Assembly: GCA_003133245.1 (NCBI GenBank)
Contig: PKWM01000048.1
Coordinates: 124,001 to 188,000 of the forward strand
Source: Rhodoferax sp.
GTDB taxonomy: Bacteria > Pseudomonadota > Gammaproteobacteria > Burkholderiales > Burkholderiaceae_C
DNA length: 64,000 bases
Reading direction: 5' to 3'
In this document: positions 1-10,146 of the stretch, piece after piece
Layout: each line of letters opens with the position of its first letter
Numbering within the stretch: the first letter of the stretch is position 1
Program-made: the position numbers and the translations under genes
Notes under the pieces: model-generated
What the model saw: only the letters and a program-made list of their open reading frames with translations
Databases searched by the model: none
What the model was told of the DNA's origin: nothing

Positions 1-1388
1 TCACCGATCTGACACGCTTTACCGGCCGTTACGCGGGCAAGCTGTCCGGCGGCATGAAGCAAAAGCTCGGTCTAGCCTGCTCCCTTTTGGGCACGCCTCA
101 AGTGCTGTTGCTGGATGAGCCAGGCGTCGGGGTGGACCCGATCTCGCGCCGCGAACTCTGGAAGATGGTGAGCGAGCTGGCTCAGGGCGGCATGACCGTG
201 GTCTGGAGCACCGCCTACCTGGACGAAGCCGAACTGTGCCAGGACGTGCGGCTGATGAACAACGGGCGCTTTATCGCCAGCGGTGCGCCACGCGAACTGA
301 TGGACGCCATGCAGGCTCGCTGCTGGCAGATCACGCAAATCGCCGGCCACCGGCGCGATGTGCTACAGCGGGCCTTGCGCCTGCCCGACGTGATCGACGG
401 CGCCATTCAGGGTCACAACGTGCGCCTGGTGCTGCGTGAAGGTGCAAAGTGCCCTGATCTTGCAACGTTGGAGGCCGGGCCGCAGGCGCAATGGCTTCAG
501 GTGCAGCCCCGGCTGGAAGATGCATTTATCAGCCTGCTCGGCGGTGGACCAGGCGGTGATTCGGCGCTGGCGCAGGTGACGCCGGTAGTGCATCTGAGCG
601 CCGATGTGCAGCCCGATGCGGTGATCGAGGCGCGCCAGTTGACCAAGCAGTTTGGCGACTTTGTTGCCACCAAAGACATCAGTTTCAAGGTGAAACGCGG
701 TGAGATTTTCGGCCTGCTCGGGCCCAACGGCGCGGGCAAATCAACCACTTTCAAAATGGAATGCGGCCTGCTCAAACCCACTGCAGGCCAGGCGCTGGTA
801 ATGGGCATTGATCTGAAAACCAGCCCCACAAAGGCACGCCAACGGCTGGGTTACATGGCGCAAAAGTTTTCGCTCTACAAGCAATTGACCGTGCAGCAAA
901 ACCTGGTGTTTTTTTCGGGCATCTATGGCATGACCGGGCGCACGCAGCAAACCAAGATTGAAGAGATGGTGACGGTGTTCGGCCTGGGCCCGCACCGCGG
1001 CGATCTGGCTGACACGCTGCCTTTGGGTTTCAAGCAGCGTCTGGCGCTGGCCTGCGCGGTGATGCACGACCCGCAGTTGCTGTTTCTGGATGAACCGACC
1101 TCGGGCGTTGACCCGGTCACGCGGCGCGAGTTCTGGACCCACATCAACGGGCTGGCGGACAAGGGTGTCACCATCATGGTCACAACCCACTTCATGGACG
1201 AAGCCGAATACTGCGACCGTATTGCGCTGATCTACCGTGGCAACATGATTGCGCTGGGCACACCCGATGCGCTGAAGGCCAGCGTTGCCACCACAGAGCG
1301 CCCAAACCCGAGCATGGAAGATGCTTTTATTGAACTGGTGCTGGCCGCCGACCGCCAGGAACAACTCACCGAAAAGGCCACGTCATGA
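1..1388 (+). CDS. ybhF: ABC exporter, double ATPase subunit (YbhF-like), 5' partial
   Basis: This is the cytoplasmic energy subunit of an ABC-2 type exporter with two nucleotide-binding domains in one chain. The reading frame is open from base 3, so the gene starts upstream of the window. The first domain is seen only from its signature LSGGMKQ onward, followed by Walker B LLLLDEPGVGVDP. The second domain is complete: Walker A GPNGAGKST near base 720, a degenerate signature LPLGFKQRLALA, Walker B LLFLDEPTSGVDP and an H-loop VTTHFMDEAE. Its stop overlaps the next start by 4 bases (ATGA at 1385), which indicates translational coupling to the two permeases. By family knowledge a HlyD-type fusion protein gene should lie upstream. 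The substrate is unknown; YbhFSR-type pumps export drugs or cations. Confidence 0.93.
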   Translation, partial: TDLTRFTGRYAGKLSGGMKQKLGLACSLLGTPQVLLLDEPGVGVDPISRRELWKMVSELAQGGMTVVWSTAYLDEAELCQDVRLMNNGRFIASGAPRELMDAMQARCWQITQIAGHRRDVLQRALRLPDVIDGAIQGHNVRLVLREGAKCPDLATLEAGPQAQWLQVQPRLEDAFISLLGGGPGGDSALAQVTPVVHLSADVQPDAVIEARQLTKQFGDFVATKDISFKVKRGEIFGLLGPNGAGKSTTFKMECGLLKPTAGQALVMGIDLKTSPTKARQRLGYMAQKFSLYKQLTVQQNLVFFSGIYGMTGRTQQTKIEEMVTVFGLGPHRGDLADTLPLGFKQRLALACAVMHDPQLLFLDEPTSGVDPVTRREFWTHINGLADKGVTIMVTTHFMDEAEYCDRIALIYRGNMIALGTPDALKASVATTERPNPSMEDAFIELVLAADRQEQLTEKATS

Positions 1389-2536
1389 GCAAGCAAAGCT
1401 CCCTCTCTTTTCGTCGCCTGTGGGCGCTGTGCCGCAAGGAGTCGTACCAGATCGTGCGCGACCCGAGCAGCATTCTGGTGGCCTTCATCATGCCGATTAT
1501 TTTGTTGTTCATCATGGGCTACGCGGTGAACCTGGACGCGGCCGCCGTGCGCATCGGATTGCAGGTGAATGACAACGGATTGCCCGCGCAAAAGCTGGCG
1601 CAGGCGTTGCAATCGACCACCGCTTTCGAGGTGCACACCGGCGCGCCGCTCAAAGTGCAGATGGCGCAACTGGCGCAAGGCCAACTGCGCGGCATTGTGG
1701 TGATTCAAAGCGACTTTTCCACCAAATGGCTGCAGGGCCAGGGTGGCAGCGCCGTGCAGGTGCTGACCGATGGCGCCGAGCCCAATACCGCCAGTTTTGT
1801 GTCGTCATATATGCAGGGCGTTTGGGTGAAATGGCAGCAACAACTGCTGCAAGACAACGCGACCACTGCGGGGCGGGCCGCCACCCCGCTGCCCATCGAC
1901 ATTCGCCTTCGCTCGTGGTTCAACCCCAGCACCGTCAGCCGCAACTATCTGGTGCCCGGCTCGATTGCCGTGGTGATGACGATCATTGGTGCGCTACTCA
2001 CCTCGATGGTGGTGGCGCGCGAATGGGAGCGCGGCACCATGGAGGCACTGCTGGCAACGCCGGTCACGCGCACCGAACTGCTGTTGTCCAAAGTGCTGCC
2101 GTACTACCTGCTCGGCATTATTGCCATGCTGTTGTGCCTGGGAGTGGCGGTGTGGATCATGCAGGTTCCGTTTCGTGGCTCGGTGCTGTCGCTGCTGGGA
2201 TTGACCTCGCTGTTTTTGGGTTGTGCACTGGGCATGGGTTTGTTTCTGTCGACCGTGTTTCGTAACCAGTTCAATGCCGCCCAGGCCGCGCTGACCTCGG
2301 CGTTCTTGCCGGCGCTGATGCTCTCGGGCGTGATCTATGAAATTGCCAGCATGCCGGTGGCGCTGCAGTGGTTTACGCGGATCATTCCCGCCCGCTATTT
2401 CGCCAACGCCTTGCAAACCGAATTTCAGGCCGGCACAGTGGGCTCGCTGCTGTGGGCGGATGCATTCTTTCTATTTTTTCTGACCGTTTTCTGGCTCGGC
2501 CTGACCGCGCTGAAAACCAAACGCTCACTGGATTGA
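1385..2536 (+). CDS. ybhS: ABC-2 exporter permease (YbhS-like)
   Basis: This is a 383-residue inner-membrane permease of the ABC-2 family. It has one N-terminal membrane helix (about residues 27-47, rich in I/L/M), then a periplasmic region of about 140 residues. A C-terminal bundle of about five helices begins with the family-typical SMVVAREWERGTMEALLATP stretch near residue 210. It overlaps the ATPase gene by 4 bases and is followed 8 bases later by a paralogous permease gene, so the two permeases probably form a heterodimer on the double ATPase. The substrate cannot be read from the sequence. Confidence 0.92.
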   Translation: MSKQSSLSFRRLWALCRKESYQIVRDPSSILVAFIMPIILLFIMGYAVNLDAAAVRIGLQVNDNGLPAQKLAQALQSTTAFEVHTGAPLKVQMAQLAQGQLRGIVVIQSDFSTKWLQGQGGSAVQVLTDGAEPNTASFVSSYMQGVWVKWQQQLLQDNATTAGRAATPLPIDIRLRSWFNPSTVSRNYLVPGSIAVVMTIIGALLTSMVVAREWERGTMEALLATPVTRTELLLSKVLPYYLLGIIAMLLCLGVAVWIMQVPFRGSVLSLLGLTSLFLGCALGMGLFLSTVFRNQFNAAQAALTSAFLPALMLSGVIYEIASMPVALQWFTRIIPARYFANALQTEFQAGTVGSLLWADAFFLFFLTVFWLGLTALKTKRSLD

Positions 2537-2544
2537 GAACCCTC

Positions 2545-3651
2545 ATGCTGCAACGCCTGATTCGCCTGATCATCAAAGAGTTGCTGGCCATCCTGGGCAG
2601 CCGCCAGGGGCGCGGCATGCTGATCATGCCGGTGATCTTGCAAACCCTGCTATTCCCTTTTGCCGCCACGATGGAGGTGAAAAACGCGACCCTGCTGATC
2701 TTCAACCAGGACAGCGGGCAAGCCTCGCAGGAGCTGATTGAACGGCTGGCACAAACCGCGTCGTTCCCGCACCTGATCATGGCTCACAGCGACCACGAAT
2801 TGACCGAAGCCATTGATGGGCAAACGGCTTTGCTGGCGATACGCATCGCGCCGGATTTTTCTCGTCAGCTCAAGGCGCAGCAAAGCGCCGGGGTGCAGAT
2901 TGTGATTGATGGCAGGCGTTCGAACAGTGGGCAGATCGCCGCTGGCTACATCACGAACATCGTTCAAACGTATCTGGTTGAGCAAAGGGGAGGTCAGAAC
3001 GCTGCCCTGACTTTTAGCCCCGAGGTGCGCAACCTGTACAACCCCAACCTGGAATTTCGCTGGCATTTGCTGCCTAGCCTGGTGGTCATCATCACCACTA
3101 TTGGCTGCCTGATGGTGACGGCGCTGTCTGTGGCTCGGGAGCGCGAGGAGGGCACGTTTGAGCAACTGCTGGTCTCGCCACTGACCCCGGCGTACATCAT
3201 GGCGGGCAAGGCAATTCCGGGTATCTTGATTGCAATGGTGCAGGGCACGTTCATTGCGCTGGTAGCGCATTTTGGCTATCGCGTGCCGTTTACCGGGTCC
3301 ATTGCGATGCTTTTTGCCGGCATGTTTTGCTATGGGTTGGCGTTGTCGGGTGTGGGGCTGTTTATCTCTTCTATTTCGAGCACGCAACAGCAGGCATTTT
3401 TGGGGGTGTTTGCTTTTATGGTTCCGGCGACGATGTTGTCAGGGTATGTGGCACCGATTGAAAATATGCCGCTGGTGCTGCAATGGCTGGCACAGATTGA
3501 TCCGATGAGTTACTGCGTTCCCATCATCAAGGGGGTTTTCCTGAAAAACTTTCAGTGGGCGGATTGCTGGCCGCGGTTGTGGCCGATGTTGGGGATCGCG
3601 TTTTTTACGCTGACGGTGGCGTTGCGGATGTTTCGGCGGCATATTGCCTGA
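2545..3651 (+). CDS. ybhR: ABC-2 exporter permease (YbhR-like)
   Basis: This is a 368-residue ABC-2 permease and the partner of the preceding one. I chose the ATG at 2545 (MLQRLIRLIIKE) because it falls 8 bases after the previous stop and gives the normal N-terminus. An open frame extends 59 codons further upstream but overlaps the previous gene and has no family character. It has an N-terminal helix, a periplasmic domain, then the core with TALSVAREREEGTFEQLLVS near residue 200 and a set of C-terminal helices. It is the third gene of the exporter operon, followed by the outer-membrane channel gene. Confidence 0.92.
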   Translation: MLQRLIRLIIKELLAILGSRQGRGMLIMPVILQTLLFPFAATMEVKNATLLIFNQDSGQASQELIERLAQTASFPHLIMAHSDHELTEAIDGQTALLAIRIAPDFSRQLKAQQSAGVQIVIDGRRSNSGQIAAGYITNIVQTYLVEQRGGQNAALTFSPEVRNLYNPNLEFRWHLLPSLVVIITTIGCLMVTALSVAREREEGTFEQLLVSPLTPAYIMAGKAIPGILIAMVQGTFIALVAHFGYRVPFTGSIAMLFAGMFCYGLALSGVGLFISSISSTQQQAFLGVFAFMVPATMLSGYVAPIENMPLVLQWLAQIDPMSYCVPIIKGVFLKNFQWADCWPRLWPMLGIAFFTLTVALRMFRRHIA

Positions 3652-3734
3652 TCAGCAAATTTTATAACTCCCCACTCCCTCAACCCCTCGCCCCACCAAG
3701 CAAACAAGCTCACAAAAACAAATTCTGCATCATC

Positions 3735-5198
3735 ATGAACTCTTCTCCACGCCCGCAGTGCATGCGCCAAAATCCACAACAGTCACTTCCCCTGGCCCTC
3801 CCGTTAGCGCTATGTATCCTGACCCTGGCAGGCTGCAGCGCCGTAGGCCCCAGCTACACCCCACCGGAACCAAAATCAGTCCCCACACAATACCTGGAAC
3901 CTTCCGGAAACGCCAACCTGATCAGCACCTGGCAAATACTCCTGGCCGACCCCGCACTGCAGCAATTGCAACAACGCGCCCTGGCCGACAGCCCCGATCT
4001 CGCGCTTGCACTGGCCCGATTGAGTCAGGCCCGCGCCGTGCAGTCGGTGCAGGAAGGCACTACCGGCCCGACGCTCAACGCCAGTACGCAAGCCAGCTCC
4101 GACAGGCTCAGCAAAAACGGTGAGATGTTCTCCAACGTGCCGCCCATTCAGAACCTGAAAACGCAGTTCATCAACACCCAGGCGGGCTTTGATGCGTCGT
4201 GGGAAATTGACCTCTTTGGCTACCAGCGTCGCCTGAGCGAAGCCGCCAAAGCGCGCACCGAAGCCGCCGCAGTTCGCGCGCAAGACGCCCGTGTGTCCCT
4301 GACCGCAGAAGTAGCGCGCAACTACCTGGAGCTGCGCCTGTGGCAGCAGCGTCTGCAATTGGCCCAAGCGCAACTGAAGGAGATGGACGACCAGTTGGCC
4401 ATTACAAAAGTGGCCGTGCAGCACGGAGAGACAGCAAAGATGGATTGGCTGCGCCTGCAAAACCAGCGCGACAACTTTGCTGCAACGCTGCCCGCATTGG
4501 CGTTCAGTGAACGACAAAATCTGGCCGCTTTGTCGCCATTGACCGGCAGCTCGATGGTTGAATTGCAAAGTCTGTTGCAACCCACCGGCTCCCTGCCCGC
4601 CATGCCCGAAGCCCCCGCCGCTGGCCTGCCCGTCGAATTACTGAAACACCGACCCGATGTGCGCGCCGCCGAGCGCGATTGGGCTGCGGCGAGTGCCGAT
4701 GTGGGCGTTGCCACAGCGGCGCAATATCCACGCTTTTCACTGGTCGGAAACGCGGGTTGGCAGTCGGTGCATGGCAACGATTTGATGACCGCCGCCAGCG
4801 AGTTCTGGAGTCTGGGGCCCAGGCTCAGCCTGCCTCTGTTCAACAGTGGCCGACTGGCAAATCAGGTAAAGGCGAATGAAGCCGCGCTGGACGCAGCCCG
4901 CGCCAGTTACCGCAAAACGCTACTGAGTGCGGTGGCGGATGTGGACGCTGCCTTGAGCCGCCTGTCGCGCTATGAATTGCGCCGTACGCAACTGGTGCAG
5001 GCTGAAGCGCAACAGCAGGAAATACTGCGTTTGACGCAAGCGCAATTCAATGCGGGCGCGGTAGCGCGACTCGACCTGATTGTGGCGCTACGCAATCTCA
5101 ACAACCAGCAAGACCAGCTCGCACAAGCGCAAGGGCAAAGTCTGACGGCACTGGTGGCGTTGTACAAAGCGCTGGGAGGCGGTTGGGCAGATCAATGA
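3735..5198 (+). CDS. NodT-family outer-membrane efflux lipoprotein
   Basis: This is an outer-membrane channel of the TolC/NodT type, 487 residues from the ATG at 3735; an alternative ATG lies at 3762. Neither start has a clear ribosome site. The N-terminus has a hydrophobic signal ending in the lipobox LTLAGC, so the mature protein should be acylated. Two OEP repeats follow, with the family landmarks GFDASWEIDLFG, LLKHRPDVRAAERD, YPRFSLVG and a C-terminal LVALYKALGGGW. It lies 83 bases after the second permease on the same strand and probably completes the tripartite exporter. A second NodT gene occurs at 43176 in another pump. The gene converges on acpS with only 11 bases between stops and no visible terminator. 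Confidence 0.92.
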   Translation: MNSSPRPQCMRQNPQQSLPLALPLALCILTLAGCSAVGPSYTPPEPKSVPTQYLEPSGNANLISTWQILLADPALQQLQQRALADSPDLALALARLSQARAVQSVQEGTTGPTLNASTQASSDRLSKNGEMFSNVPPIQNLKTQFINTQAGFDASWEIDLFGYQRRLSEAAKARTEAAAVRAQDARVSLTAEVARNYLELRLWQQRLQLAQAQLKEMDDQLAITKVAVQHGETAKMDWLRLQNQRDNFAATLPALAFSERQNLAALSPLTGSSMVELQSLLQPTGSLPAMPEAPAAGLPVELLKHRPDVRAAERDWAAASADVGVATAAQYPRFSLVGNAGWQSVHGNDLMTAASEFWSLGPRLSLPLFNSGRLANQVKANEAALDAARASYRKTLLSAVADVDAALSRLSRYELRRTQLVQAEAQQQEILRLTQAQFNAGAVARLDLIVALRNLNNQQDQLAQAQGQSLTALVALYKALGGGWADQ

Positions 5199-5209
5199 AA
5201 CACCAGACA

Positions 5210-5611
5210 CTATTCAGCAGCCATCTCCACCACGCAAAAAGCGACTGCGTAATCGGTTTCATCGGTCAGGCTCAGGTGCGCGCTTAAACCACGAGCTTCA
5301 AACCAGTCCTGCAAAACGCCATGCAGCACGAGGATCGGTTGGCCCGATTGCGCCGCCTTGCTCACCTCGCACAAGCGCCAGTTCATGGGACCGGTCATGC
5401 CCAGACCAATGGCTTTGCTGAAGGCTTCTTTGGCACTAAAGCGGCTCGCCAGGTAACGCACGCCGCGCTCTGGATTGTGCGCGCTACGCTCTTGCCAGGT
5501 AACAAATTCAGCGTCGCTGAGGATTTTTTTGGCAAACCGCTCGCCATGGCGCGCCAGGCTCGCCCGAATGCGGCGCACATCGCAGAGGTCAGTGCCGATG
5601 CCGTAGATCAT
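5210..5611 (-). CDS. acpS: Holo-[acyl-carrier-protein] synthase
   Basis: AcpS transfers the 4'-phosphopantetheine arm of CoA to the serine of apo-ACP, making the acpP product of this window active. The 133-residue length is normal. The magnesium-binding motif [11 protein letters not shown] is at residues 5-15 and the second signature [13 protein letters not shown] is near residue 57. It overlaps pdxJ by 4 bases, as in many proteobacteria, and is the last gene of the era-recO-pdxJ-acpS group. Confidence 0.96.
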   Translation of the reverse strand: MIYGIGTDLCDVRRIRASLARHGERFAKKILSDAEFVTWQERSAHNPERGVRYLASRFSAKEAFSKAIGLGMTGPMNWRLCEVSKAAQSGQPILVLHGVLQDWFEARGLSAHLSLTDETDYAVAFCVVEMAAE

Positions 5612-6357
5612 TCAATGCAGCGCAGGTAATCTTTAACAGTAGCGCTGTAGCCCAACTCCAGCGCATCGGCAATCAGCGCGTGACCAATCGAGACTTCGGC
5701 CACACCTGGCACGCCCTGGAGAAAGGCACTGAGGTTGTCGCGGTTCAAATCGTGACCAGCGTTAACGCCTAAGCCCGCATCCAGCGCGGCTTGGGCCGCC
5801 CGTGCAAAACGTTTGAGCTGCGCTGCCTGCTCTGGTTGACCCCAGGCAGCGGCGTAAGGCTCGGTGTAGAGTTCGACGCGGTCTGCCCCCACGGCTTTGG
5901 CCGCCGCCATGACGGTCGGGTCGGCGTCCATGAATAAGCTCACGCGCAAACCCCAGGCATGGGCTTGGGCGATCAGGGGGCGCAATTGATCGGCATCGGC
6001 CGGAAAACTCCAGCCATGGTCGCTGGTGAACTGGCCTTCGCCGTCGGGCACAAATGTAAGCTGATGCACCGGCAATTGAAGCTGCACCAGACGTCCCGCG
6101 ACCGCCATCAGGTTGTGCAACGGGTTGCCTTCAATGTTGAATTCTCGGTCGGGCCATGCCTTCAGCAGTTCGGCCAGCTCACGCACGTCAGCGCTGCGAA
6201 TGTGGCGCTCGTCCGGGCGCGGATGCACGGTGATGCCATGCGCCCCGGCTTGCAGACACAACGTGGCGGCACGCGTAACGCTGGGGATGCCAAGATGGCG
6301 CGTGTTGCGCACCAAGGCGACCTTGTTGAGGTTGACGGAGAGCGAGGTTTTATTCAT
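5608..6357 (-). CDS. pdxJ: Pyridoxine 5'-phosphate synthase
   Basis: PdxJ condenses 3-amino-2-oxopropyl phosphate (1-amino-acetone 3-phosphate) with 1-deoxyxylulose 5-phosphate to give pyridoxine 5'-phosphate, the closing step of the DXP-dependent vitamin B6 route. The 249-residue TIM barrel shows [14 protein letters not shown] at the N-terminus, [10 protein letters not shown] near residue 41, the glutamate of ELYTEPYA, and [11 protein letters not shown] late in the chain. Both ends overlap neighbours by 4 bases (recO upstream, acpS downstream), so all three are probably translated from one message. Confidence 0.97.
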   Translation of the reverse strand: MNKTSLSVNLNKVALVRNTRHLGIPSVTRAATLCLQAGAHGITVHPRPDERHIRSADVRELAELLKAWPDREFNIEGNPLHNLMAVAGRLVQLQLPVHQLTFVPDGEGQFTSDHGWSFPADADQLRPLIAQAHAWGLRVSLFMDADPTVMAAAKAVGADRVELYTEPYAAAWGQPEQAAQLKRFARAAQAALDAGLGVNAGHDLNRDNLSAFLQGVPGVAEVSIGHALIADALELGYSATVKDYLRCIE

Positions 6358-7106
6358 AGGGATTGCAGGTCAATCATCATTTGCCGCGTGCGCAAGGTAC
6401 CGACTCCGCAATGGTAATTCAACAGGGTGCGTAATTGTGGTTTAAGCTCGGCCATCACGGTCGAACAGGCGCGCAGGGTTACAGTGAATGGAACGCTAGC
6501 AGCCAGGGATTGTTGCAATAAAACCCATTGGTCACCGCTGAGGCTATCCCGATCGGCTGCGTTGGCCTGACGCAAGCCGCCCTCGGGTACCAGGCTGTAA
6601 CGGCTCTCGGGCTCTAACGTGAGCAGCGTCATGGTTTGAGCATCGAGCAGGGGCAACAAACCAATCTCGCGCAACAGCAGCAACTCAAACGCACGCAGCG
6701 CCGATTGCAGGGCTTCGCCGTGCTCCGAGGCAATCACCTCCACGACGTTGTCATAGACATCAAACAATGCCGGATGCGGGTCGTCGCGCGCCAGCAGGGT
6801 GAGCAAGAGTTCATTGAGGTAATAACCCGACAGCAGCGCCTCGCCGCTGGGCATCACGTGCCCGCCCTGCCACTCGGCGGCCTTGAGTGTGCGGATTTCA
6901 GCCTCACCACCAAACGCCACTTGCAAGGGTTGTAGCGGCAACAAAATCGGCCGGAAGCTCGAACTGGGCCGCTTGACACCCTTGGCCACCAGGGCAATAC
7001 GGCCGTAGTTACGCGTGAATACTTCGAGAATCAGGCTCGACTCGCTCCAGTCGTAGCGGTGCAGCACATAGGCCGGCTCACCCGAGATGCGTTTACTGGT
7101 AGCCAA
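6354..7106 (-). CDS. recO: DNA repair protein RecO
   Basis: RecO loads RecA onto SSB-coated DNA together with RecR (also in this window, 51632) and anneals complementary strands. The start is uncertain. The TTG at 7106 gives a 250-residue protein beginning [20 protein letters not shown], the normal length, and overlaps the end of era by 14 bases. The first ATG in frame, at 7202, would add 32 residues of unlikely composition read from within era. The N-terminal OB-fold ([20 protein letters not shown]) and the helical C-terminal part ([28 protein letters not shown]) are recognisable. The four-cysteine zinc motif of some RecO proteins is not present. Confidence 0.92.
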   Translation of the reverse strand: MATSKRISGEPAYVLHRYDWSESSLILEVFTRNYGRIALVAKGVKRPSSSFRPILLPLQPLQVAFGGEAEIRTLKAAEWQGGHVMPSGEALLSGYYLNELLLTLLARDDPHPALFDVYDNVVEVIASEHGEALQSALRAFELLLLREIGLLPLLDAQTMTLLTLEPESRYSLVPEGGLRQANAADRDSLSGDQWVLLQQSLAASVPFTVTLRACSTVMAELKPQLRTLLNYHCGVGTLRTRQMMIDLQSL

Positions 7107-8106
7107 AGCTGCGAACCCGCGCTTCGTCGTCAGCCCAGCCGGAGCGCACCTTGACCCACAGCTCGATGAATACCTTGGCGTCGAGCACCTTCTCCAACTC
7201 AACTCGGGTCTCGGTACCGATGCGCTTGATGCGCTCGCCTTTGTCCCCGATCACCATCGCCTTGTGGGTATCACGCTCAACCACAATAGTGGCGGCAATT
7301 TTTAGCAGGCGTTTTTGCTTGCCTCGCCCGGCTTCTTCTTCAAATTTGTCGATCACCACGGTAGAGGTGTAGGGCAACTCGTCACCTGTCAGACGAAACA
7401 GTTTCTCACGCACGGTCTCGCTGGCCAGGAATTTCTCGCTGCGATCAGTCAGCTCATCTTCGGCGTACCACCAGGCCTGCTCGGGCAGGTATTTTTCACA
7501 AATGCCAAGCAGGCGCTCTATGTCTTTGGCATTCTTGGCCGACATCGGCACAAACTCGGCGAACGGATGGCGCTGCTGCATTTCCTGCAACCAGGGCGCA
7601 ATGTCAGCACGCCGTGTGACCTGGTCGAGCTTGTTGGCCACCAACAAGGTAGGAATGTCTTTGCCCAAAACACTCAGAACCTTGGCGTCGGCCTGGTTGA
7701 ACATGCCCGCCTCAACCACAAACAAAATCAAATCCACGTCGCCCACCGCACCCAACACGGTTTTATTGAGTGAGCGGTTCAGCGCGTTGTTGTGGCGGGT
7801 CTGGAACCCTGGCGTATCCACAAACACAAACTGCGTGGCACCTTGAGTGTGCATCCCGGTGATGCGGTGACGCGTGGTTTGTGCCTTGCGCGAGGTGATG
7901 CTGATTTTCTGGCCCACGAGAGCGTTGAGCAGGGTCGATTTGCCCACATTGGGTTTGCCAACAATGGCGATCAAGCCGCAGCGCTGGCCGGCAATGGACG
8001 CGCCTGACGGAGCTGCCACGCGCAGGCTTTTGAGCATGCTTTCAACATCAGTTTGACCTTCAGACTCAATCGAATCTGTCTTTGCGGTTATTTTGGGAGC
8101 AATCAT
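7093..8106 (-). CDS. era: GTPase Era, 16S rRNA/30S assembly
   Basis: Era is an essential GTPase that binds the 3' end of 16S rRNA during 30S maturation. From the ATG at 8106, whose ATGA overlaps the rnc stop, the protein is 337 residues, about 35 longer than usual. An internal ATG (MLKSLRV) 23 residues later would give a more usual length. The GTPase motifs are G1 [10 protein letters not shown]3 DTPGFQT and G4 NKLD. The C-terminal KH domain contains [20 protein letters not shown]. The rnc-era coupling is the ancestral proteobacterial arrangement and links rRNA processing with ribosome assembly. Confidence 0.97.
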   Translation of the reverse strand: MIAPKITAKTDSIESEGQTDVESMLKSLRVAAPSGASIAGQRCGLIAIVGKPNVGKSTLLNALVGQKISITSRKAQTTRHRITGMHTQGATQFVFVDTPGFQTRHNNALNRSLNKTVLGAVGDVDLILFVVEAGMFNQADAKVLSVLGKDIPTLLVANKLDQVTRRADIAPWLQEMQQRHPFAEFVPMSAKNAKDIERLLGICEKYLPEQAWWYAEDELTDRSEKFLASETVREKLFRLTGDELPYTSTVVIDKFEEEAGRGKQKRLLKIAATIVVERDTHKAMVIGDKGERIKRIGTETRVELEKVLDAKVFIELWVKVRSGWADDEARVRSFGYQ

Positions 8107-8789
8107 GTTTTTACCTTTGCCCTGAGTGTTTGCAACATTGCCGCCGCCGCCGCCTGCTCGCCAGAACGGCGCGAACCGCCAATGCCGCGCTCTGAAAAAT
8201 TGAGCTCCGTGATTTCGCATTCAACATCAAAGGTTTGCTTGTGCGCCGCGCCCAGCGTGCCAACCACGCGATACAAAGGCAGGTTCATTTTGCGGCCTTG
8301 CAACCATTCTTGCAGCTCAGTCTTGGGGTCCTTGCCAATGGCTTGCATTTCAGGGTTGATCTCTACGGCCTGGAACAAACGTTGCACCAGCGCTTGCGCT
8401 GGCGTGAAACCAGCATCCAGATAGACTGCCCCAATCACCGCTTCTAACGCGTCGGCTAGGATGGACGGCCGCTTGTGGCCCCCCGAGCGAGCTTCGCCCT
8501 CACCCAATCGAATGACTTCTGGCAAACCCAACTCGACGGCCAGATGATGCAAGGTGTCCTGCTTGACCAGATTGGCACGCACACGTGACAAATCGCCCTC
8601 TGGCAGCGTGTTCAAGCGTTGGTATAACAAATCAGCCACGGCCAACCCCAGCACCGAGTCACCCAGAAACTCCAGCCGCTCATTGTGATCGGCAGAAAAA
8701 CTGCGGTGCGTCAGCGCCTGCGTCAACAACCCCGGGTTTAAAAATTGATGCTGCAAGCGAACTTGAAGCGCCAACATACCTTGGTTCAC
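8103..8789 (-). CDS. rnc: Ribonuclease III
   Basis: RNase III cleaves double-stranded RNA and processes the rRNA precursor. The 228-residue protein has the catalytic signature [14 protein letters not shown] at residues 36-49 and a second metal-binding acidic site [16 protein letters not shown] near residue 113. A C-terminal double-stranded RNA-binding domain ends in [15 protein letters not shown]. It is followed by era with a 4-base overlap and preceded by a DUF4845 gene 25 bases away. Confidence 0.98.
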   Translation of the reverse strand: MNQGMLALQVRLQHQFLNPGLLTQALTHRSFSADHNERLEFLGDSVLGLAVADLLYQRLNTLPEGDLSRVRANLVKQDTLHHLAVELGLPEVIRLGEGEARSGGHKRPSILADALEAVIGAVYLDAGFTPAQALVQRLFQAVEINPEMQAIGKDPKTELQEWLQGRKMNLPLYRVVGTLGAAHKQTFDVECEITELNFSERGIGGSRRSGEQAAAAAMLQTLRAKVKT

Positions 8790-8814
8790 GCTACGCTACC
8801 CTGGCATCGGCGCA

Positions 8815-9168
8815 TCAGAGCGAACGCCCGCTGTACTTGAGAGTCAGGTAGCCAGGGCCAACCAGATGAATTTCACGCTGGTAGGCAAAACTGACAACGA
8901 TTTTGTCACCCTCTTTGCTGATTTCTAATTCTTTGCCGTTGATCGATTTGATATCGTCAATGGCAGCAGCCTTGTCGAAAATACTGCGTATTTCAGCAAT
9001 GGTATTGCCACCACTGGCTTTATTTGCCGCATTGACAACCGCTCGGTATTCAATCACCGTAGGTACAACTTGAGCAGTGATCACACCCCCCACCGCGAGC
9101 AGACCACCAATAAACAAGAGTCCCAAAAATGACAACCCGCGTTGCCTCGATTTAGACTGAGTCATCAT
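8815..9168 (-). CDS. DUF4845 single-helix membrane protein
   Basis: This is a 117-residue protein of the DUF4845 type, a family commonly found between lepB and rnc in betaproteobacteria. It has a basic N-terminus (KSRQRG), one hydrophobic helix (LSFLGLLFIGGLLAVGGVITAQVVP), and an extracytoplasmic domain containing VIEYRAVVNAAN and a C-terminal beta region. The start resembles a prepilin leader (QRGLSFLGLL), but no function is established. It sits 12 bases downstream of lepB, so it is probably cotranscribed. Confidence 0.85.
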   Translation of the reverse strand: MMTQSKSRQRGLSFLGLLFIGGLLAVGGVITAQVVPTVIEYRAVVNAANKASGGNTIAEIRSIFDKAAAIDDIKSINGKELEISKEGDKIVVSFAYQREIHLVGPGYLTLKYSGRSL

Positions 9169-9180
9169 CTGCTCTCCTGA

Positions 9181-10146
9181 TCAATTGAACGAACCGATAC
9201 GCTTCAAGCTGCTAAAGTTCATCCAGATAAAAAATGCCTGTCCCACAATGTTGGCGTCCGGCACAAAACCCCAATAGCGCGAATCGAGCGAATTATCACG
9301 GTTGTCGCCCATCATGAAGTACTGGCCTGGCGGCACCTTGCACACTACACCTTCTACGCTGTAACGGCAATTCTGCTTGAAAGCAAAGTCGTCCGCACCC
9401 GACACAAACGCCGGGCGATCATCGTCGACAAGCAAGCGGTGTTTGTGCGAACCTAATGTTTCCTCGTACTGCTTGAAATAACGCATCATGTCTTCATCAA
9501 AGAATTCCGGCACCGCCACCGTCTGGATCACCTCACCATTGATGGTTAAGCGTTTGTTGAGGTAGGCCACCTCGTCGCCCGGGACACCGACCACGCGCTT
9601 GATGTAGTCCAGGCTTGGCTTGGGCGGATAGCGAAACACCATCACATCACCGCGCTGGGGCGCTCTGCCCTCGGTGATTTTGGTATTGATGACCGGCAAA
9701 CGCAAACCGTAACGAAACTTGTTCACCAAAATCAGATCGCCAATATGCAGGGTGGGAATCATGGAGCCCGACGGAATCTTGAAAGGCTCAAACAGGAACG
9801 AGCGCAGAAAAAATACGGCAAGGATGACGGGAAAAAGCCCTGCCGTCCAGTCCAGCCACCACGGCTGCGCCAGTAGGCGCCTGCTGGCTTCGGTGATGTT
9901 GTCATCAACCCGGCTGATGCCCATCTTGCCAAGTTCTTCGCGACGTTGGACGGTCTGTGCCTGTAGCAAGGCAGCCGCCTTTTGGCGCCCGGGCAAAAAA
10001 TAAAAACGCTCGGTCAACCAATAGGCACCCGTCACAACCGTAGCCAAAAAAAGCAACAGCGCAAAGTTGCCTTCGAGCAGGCCAAAGTACCAGGCTCCGG
10101 TGTAGCCGACAAAAGCGGCCAGAATAATTGAGGTCAGAACTTGCAT
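9181..10146 (-). CDS. lepB: Signal peptidase I
   Basis: LepB removes signal peptides from exported proteins at the periplasmic face of the inner membrane. The 321-residue protein has N-terminal membrane helices (about residues 1-20 and 22-41), a cytoplasmic loop, and a further helix before the catalytic region. The nucleophile is in FKIPSGSMIPTLHIGD (the serine before Met). The general-base lysine is in YIKRVVGVPGDEV, and box E is MGDNRDNSLDSRYWG. Its ATG shares one base with the lepA stop, so lepA-lepB are coupled as in Escherichia coli. Confidence 0.98.
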   Translation of the reverse strand: MQVLTSIILAAFVGYTGAWYFGLLEGNFALLLFLATVVTGAYWLTERFYFLPGRQKAAALLQAQTVQRREELGKMGISRVDDNITEASRRLLAQPWWLDWTAGLFPVILAVFFLRSFLFEPFKIPSGSMIPTLHIGDLILVNKFRYGLRLPVINTKITEGRAPQRGDVMVFRYPPKPSLDYIKRVVGVPGDEVAYLNKRLTINGEVIQTVAVPEFFDEDMMRYFKQYEETLGSHKHRLLVDDDRPAFVSGADDFAFKQNCRYSVEGVVCKVPPGQYFMMGDNRDNSLDSRYWGFVPDANIVGQAFFIWMNFSSLKRIGSFN

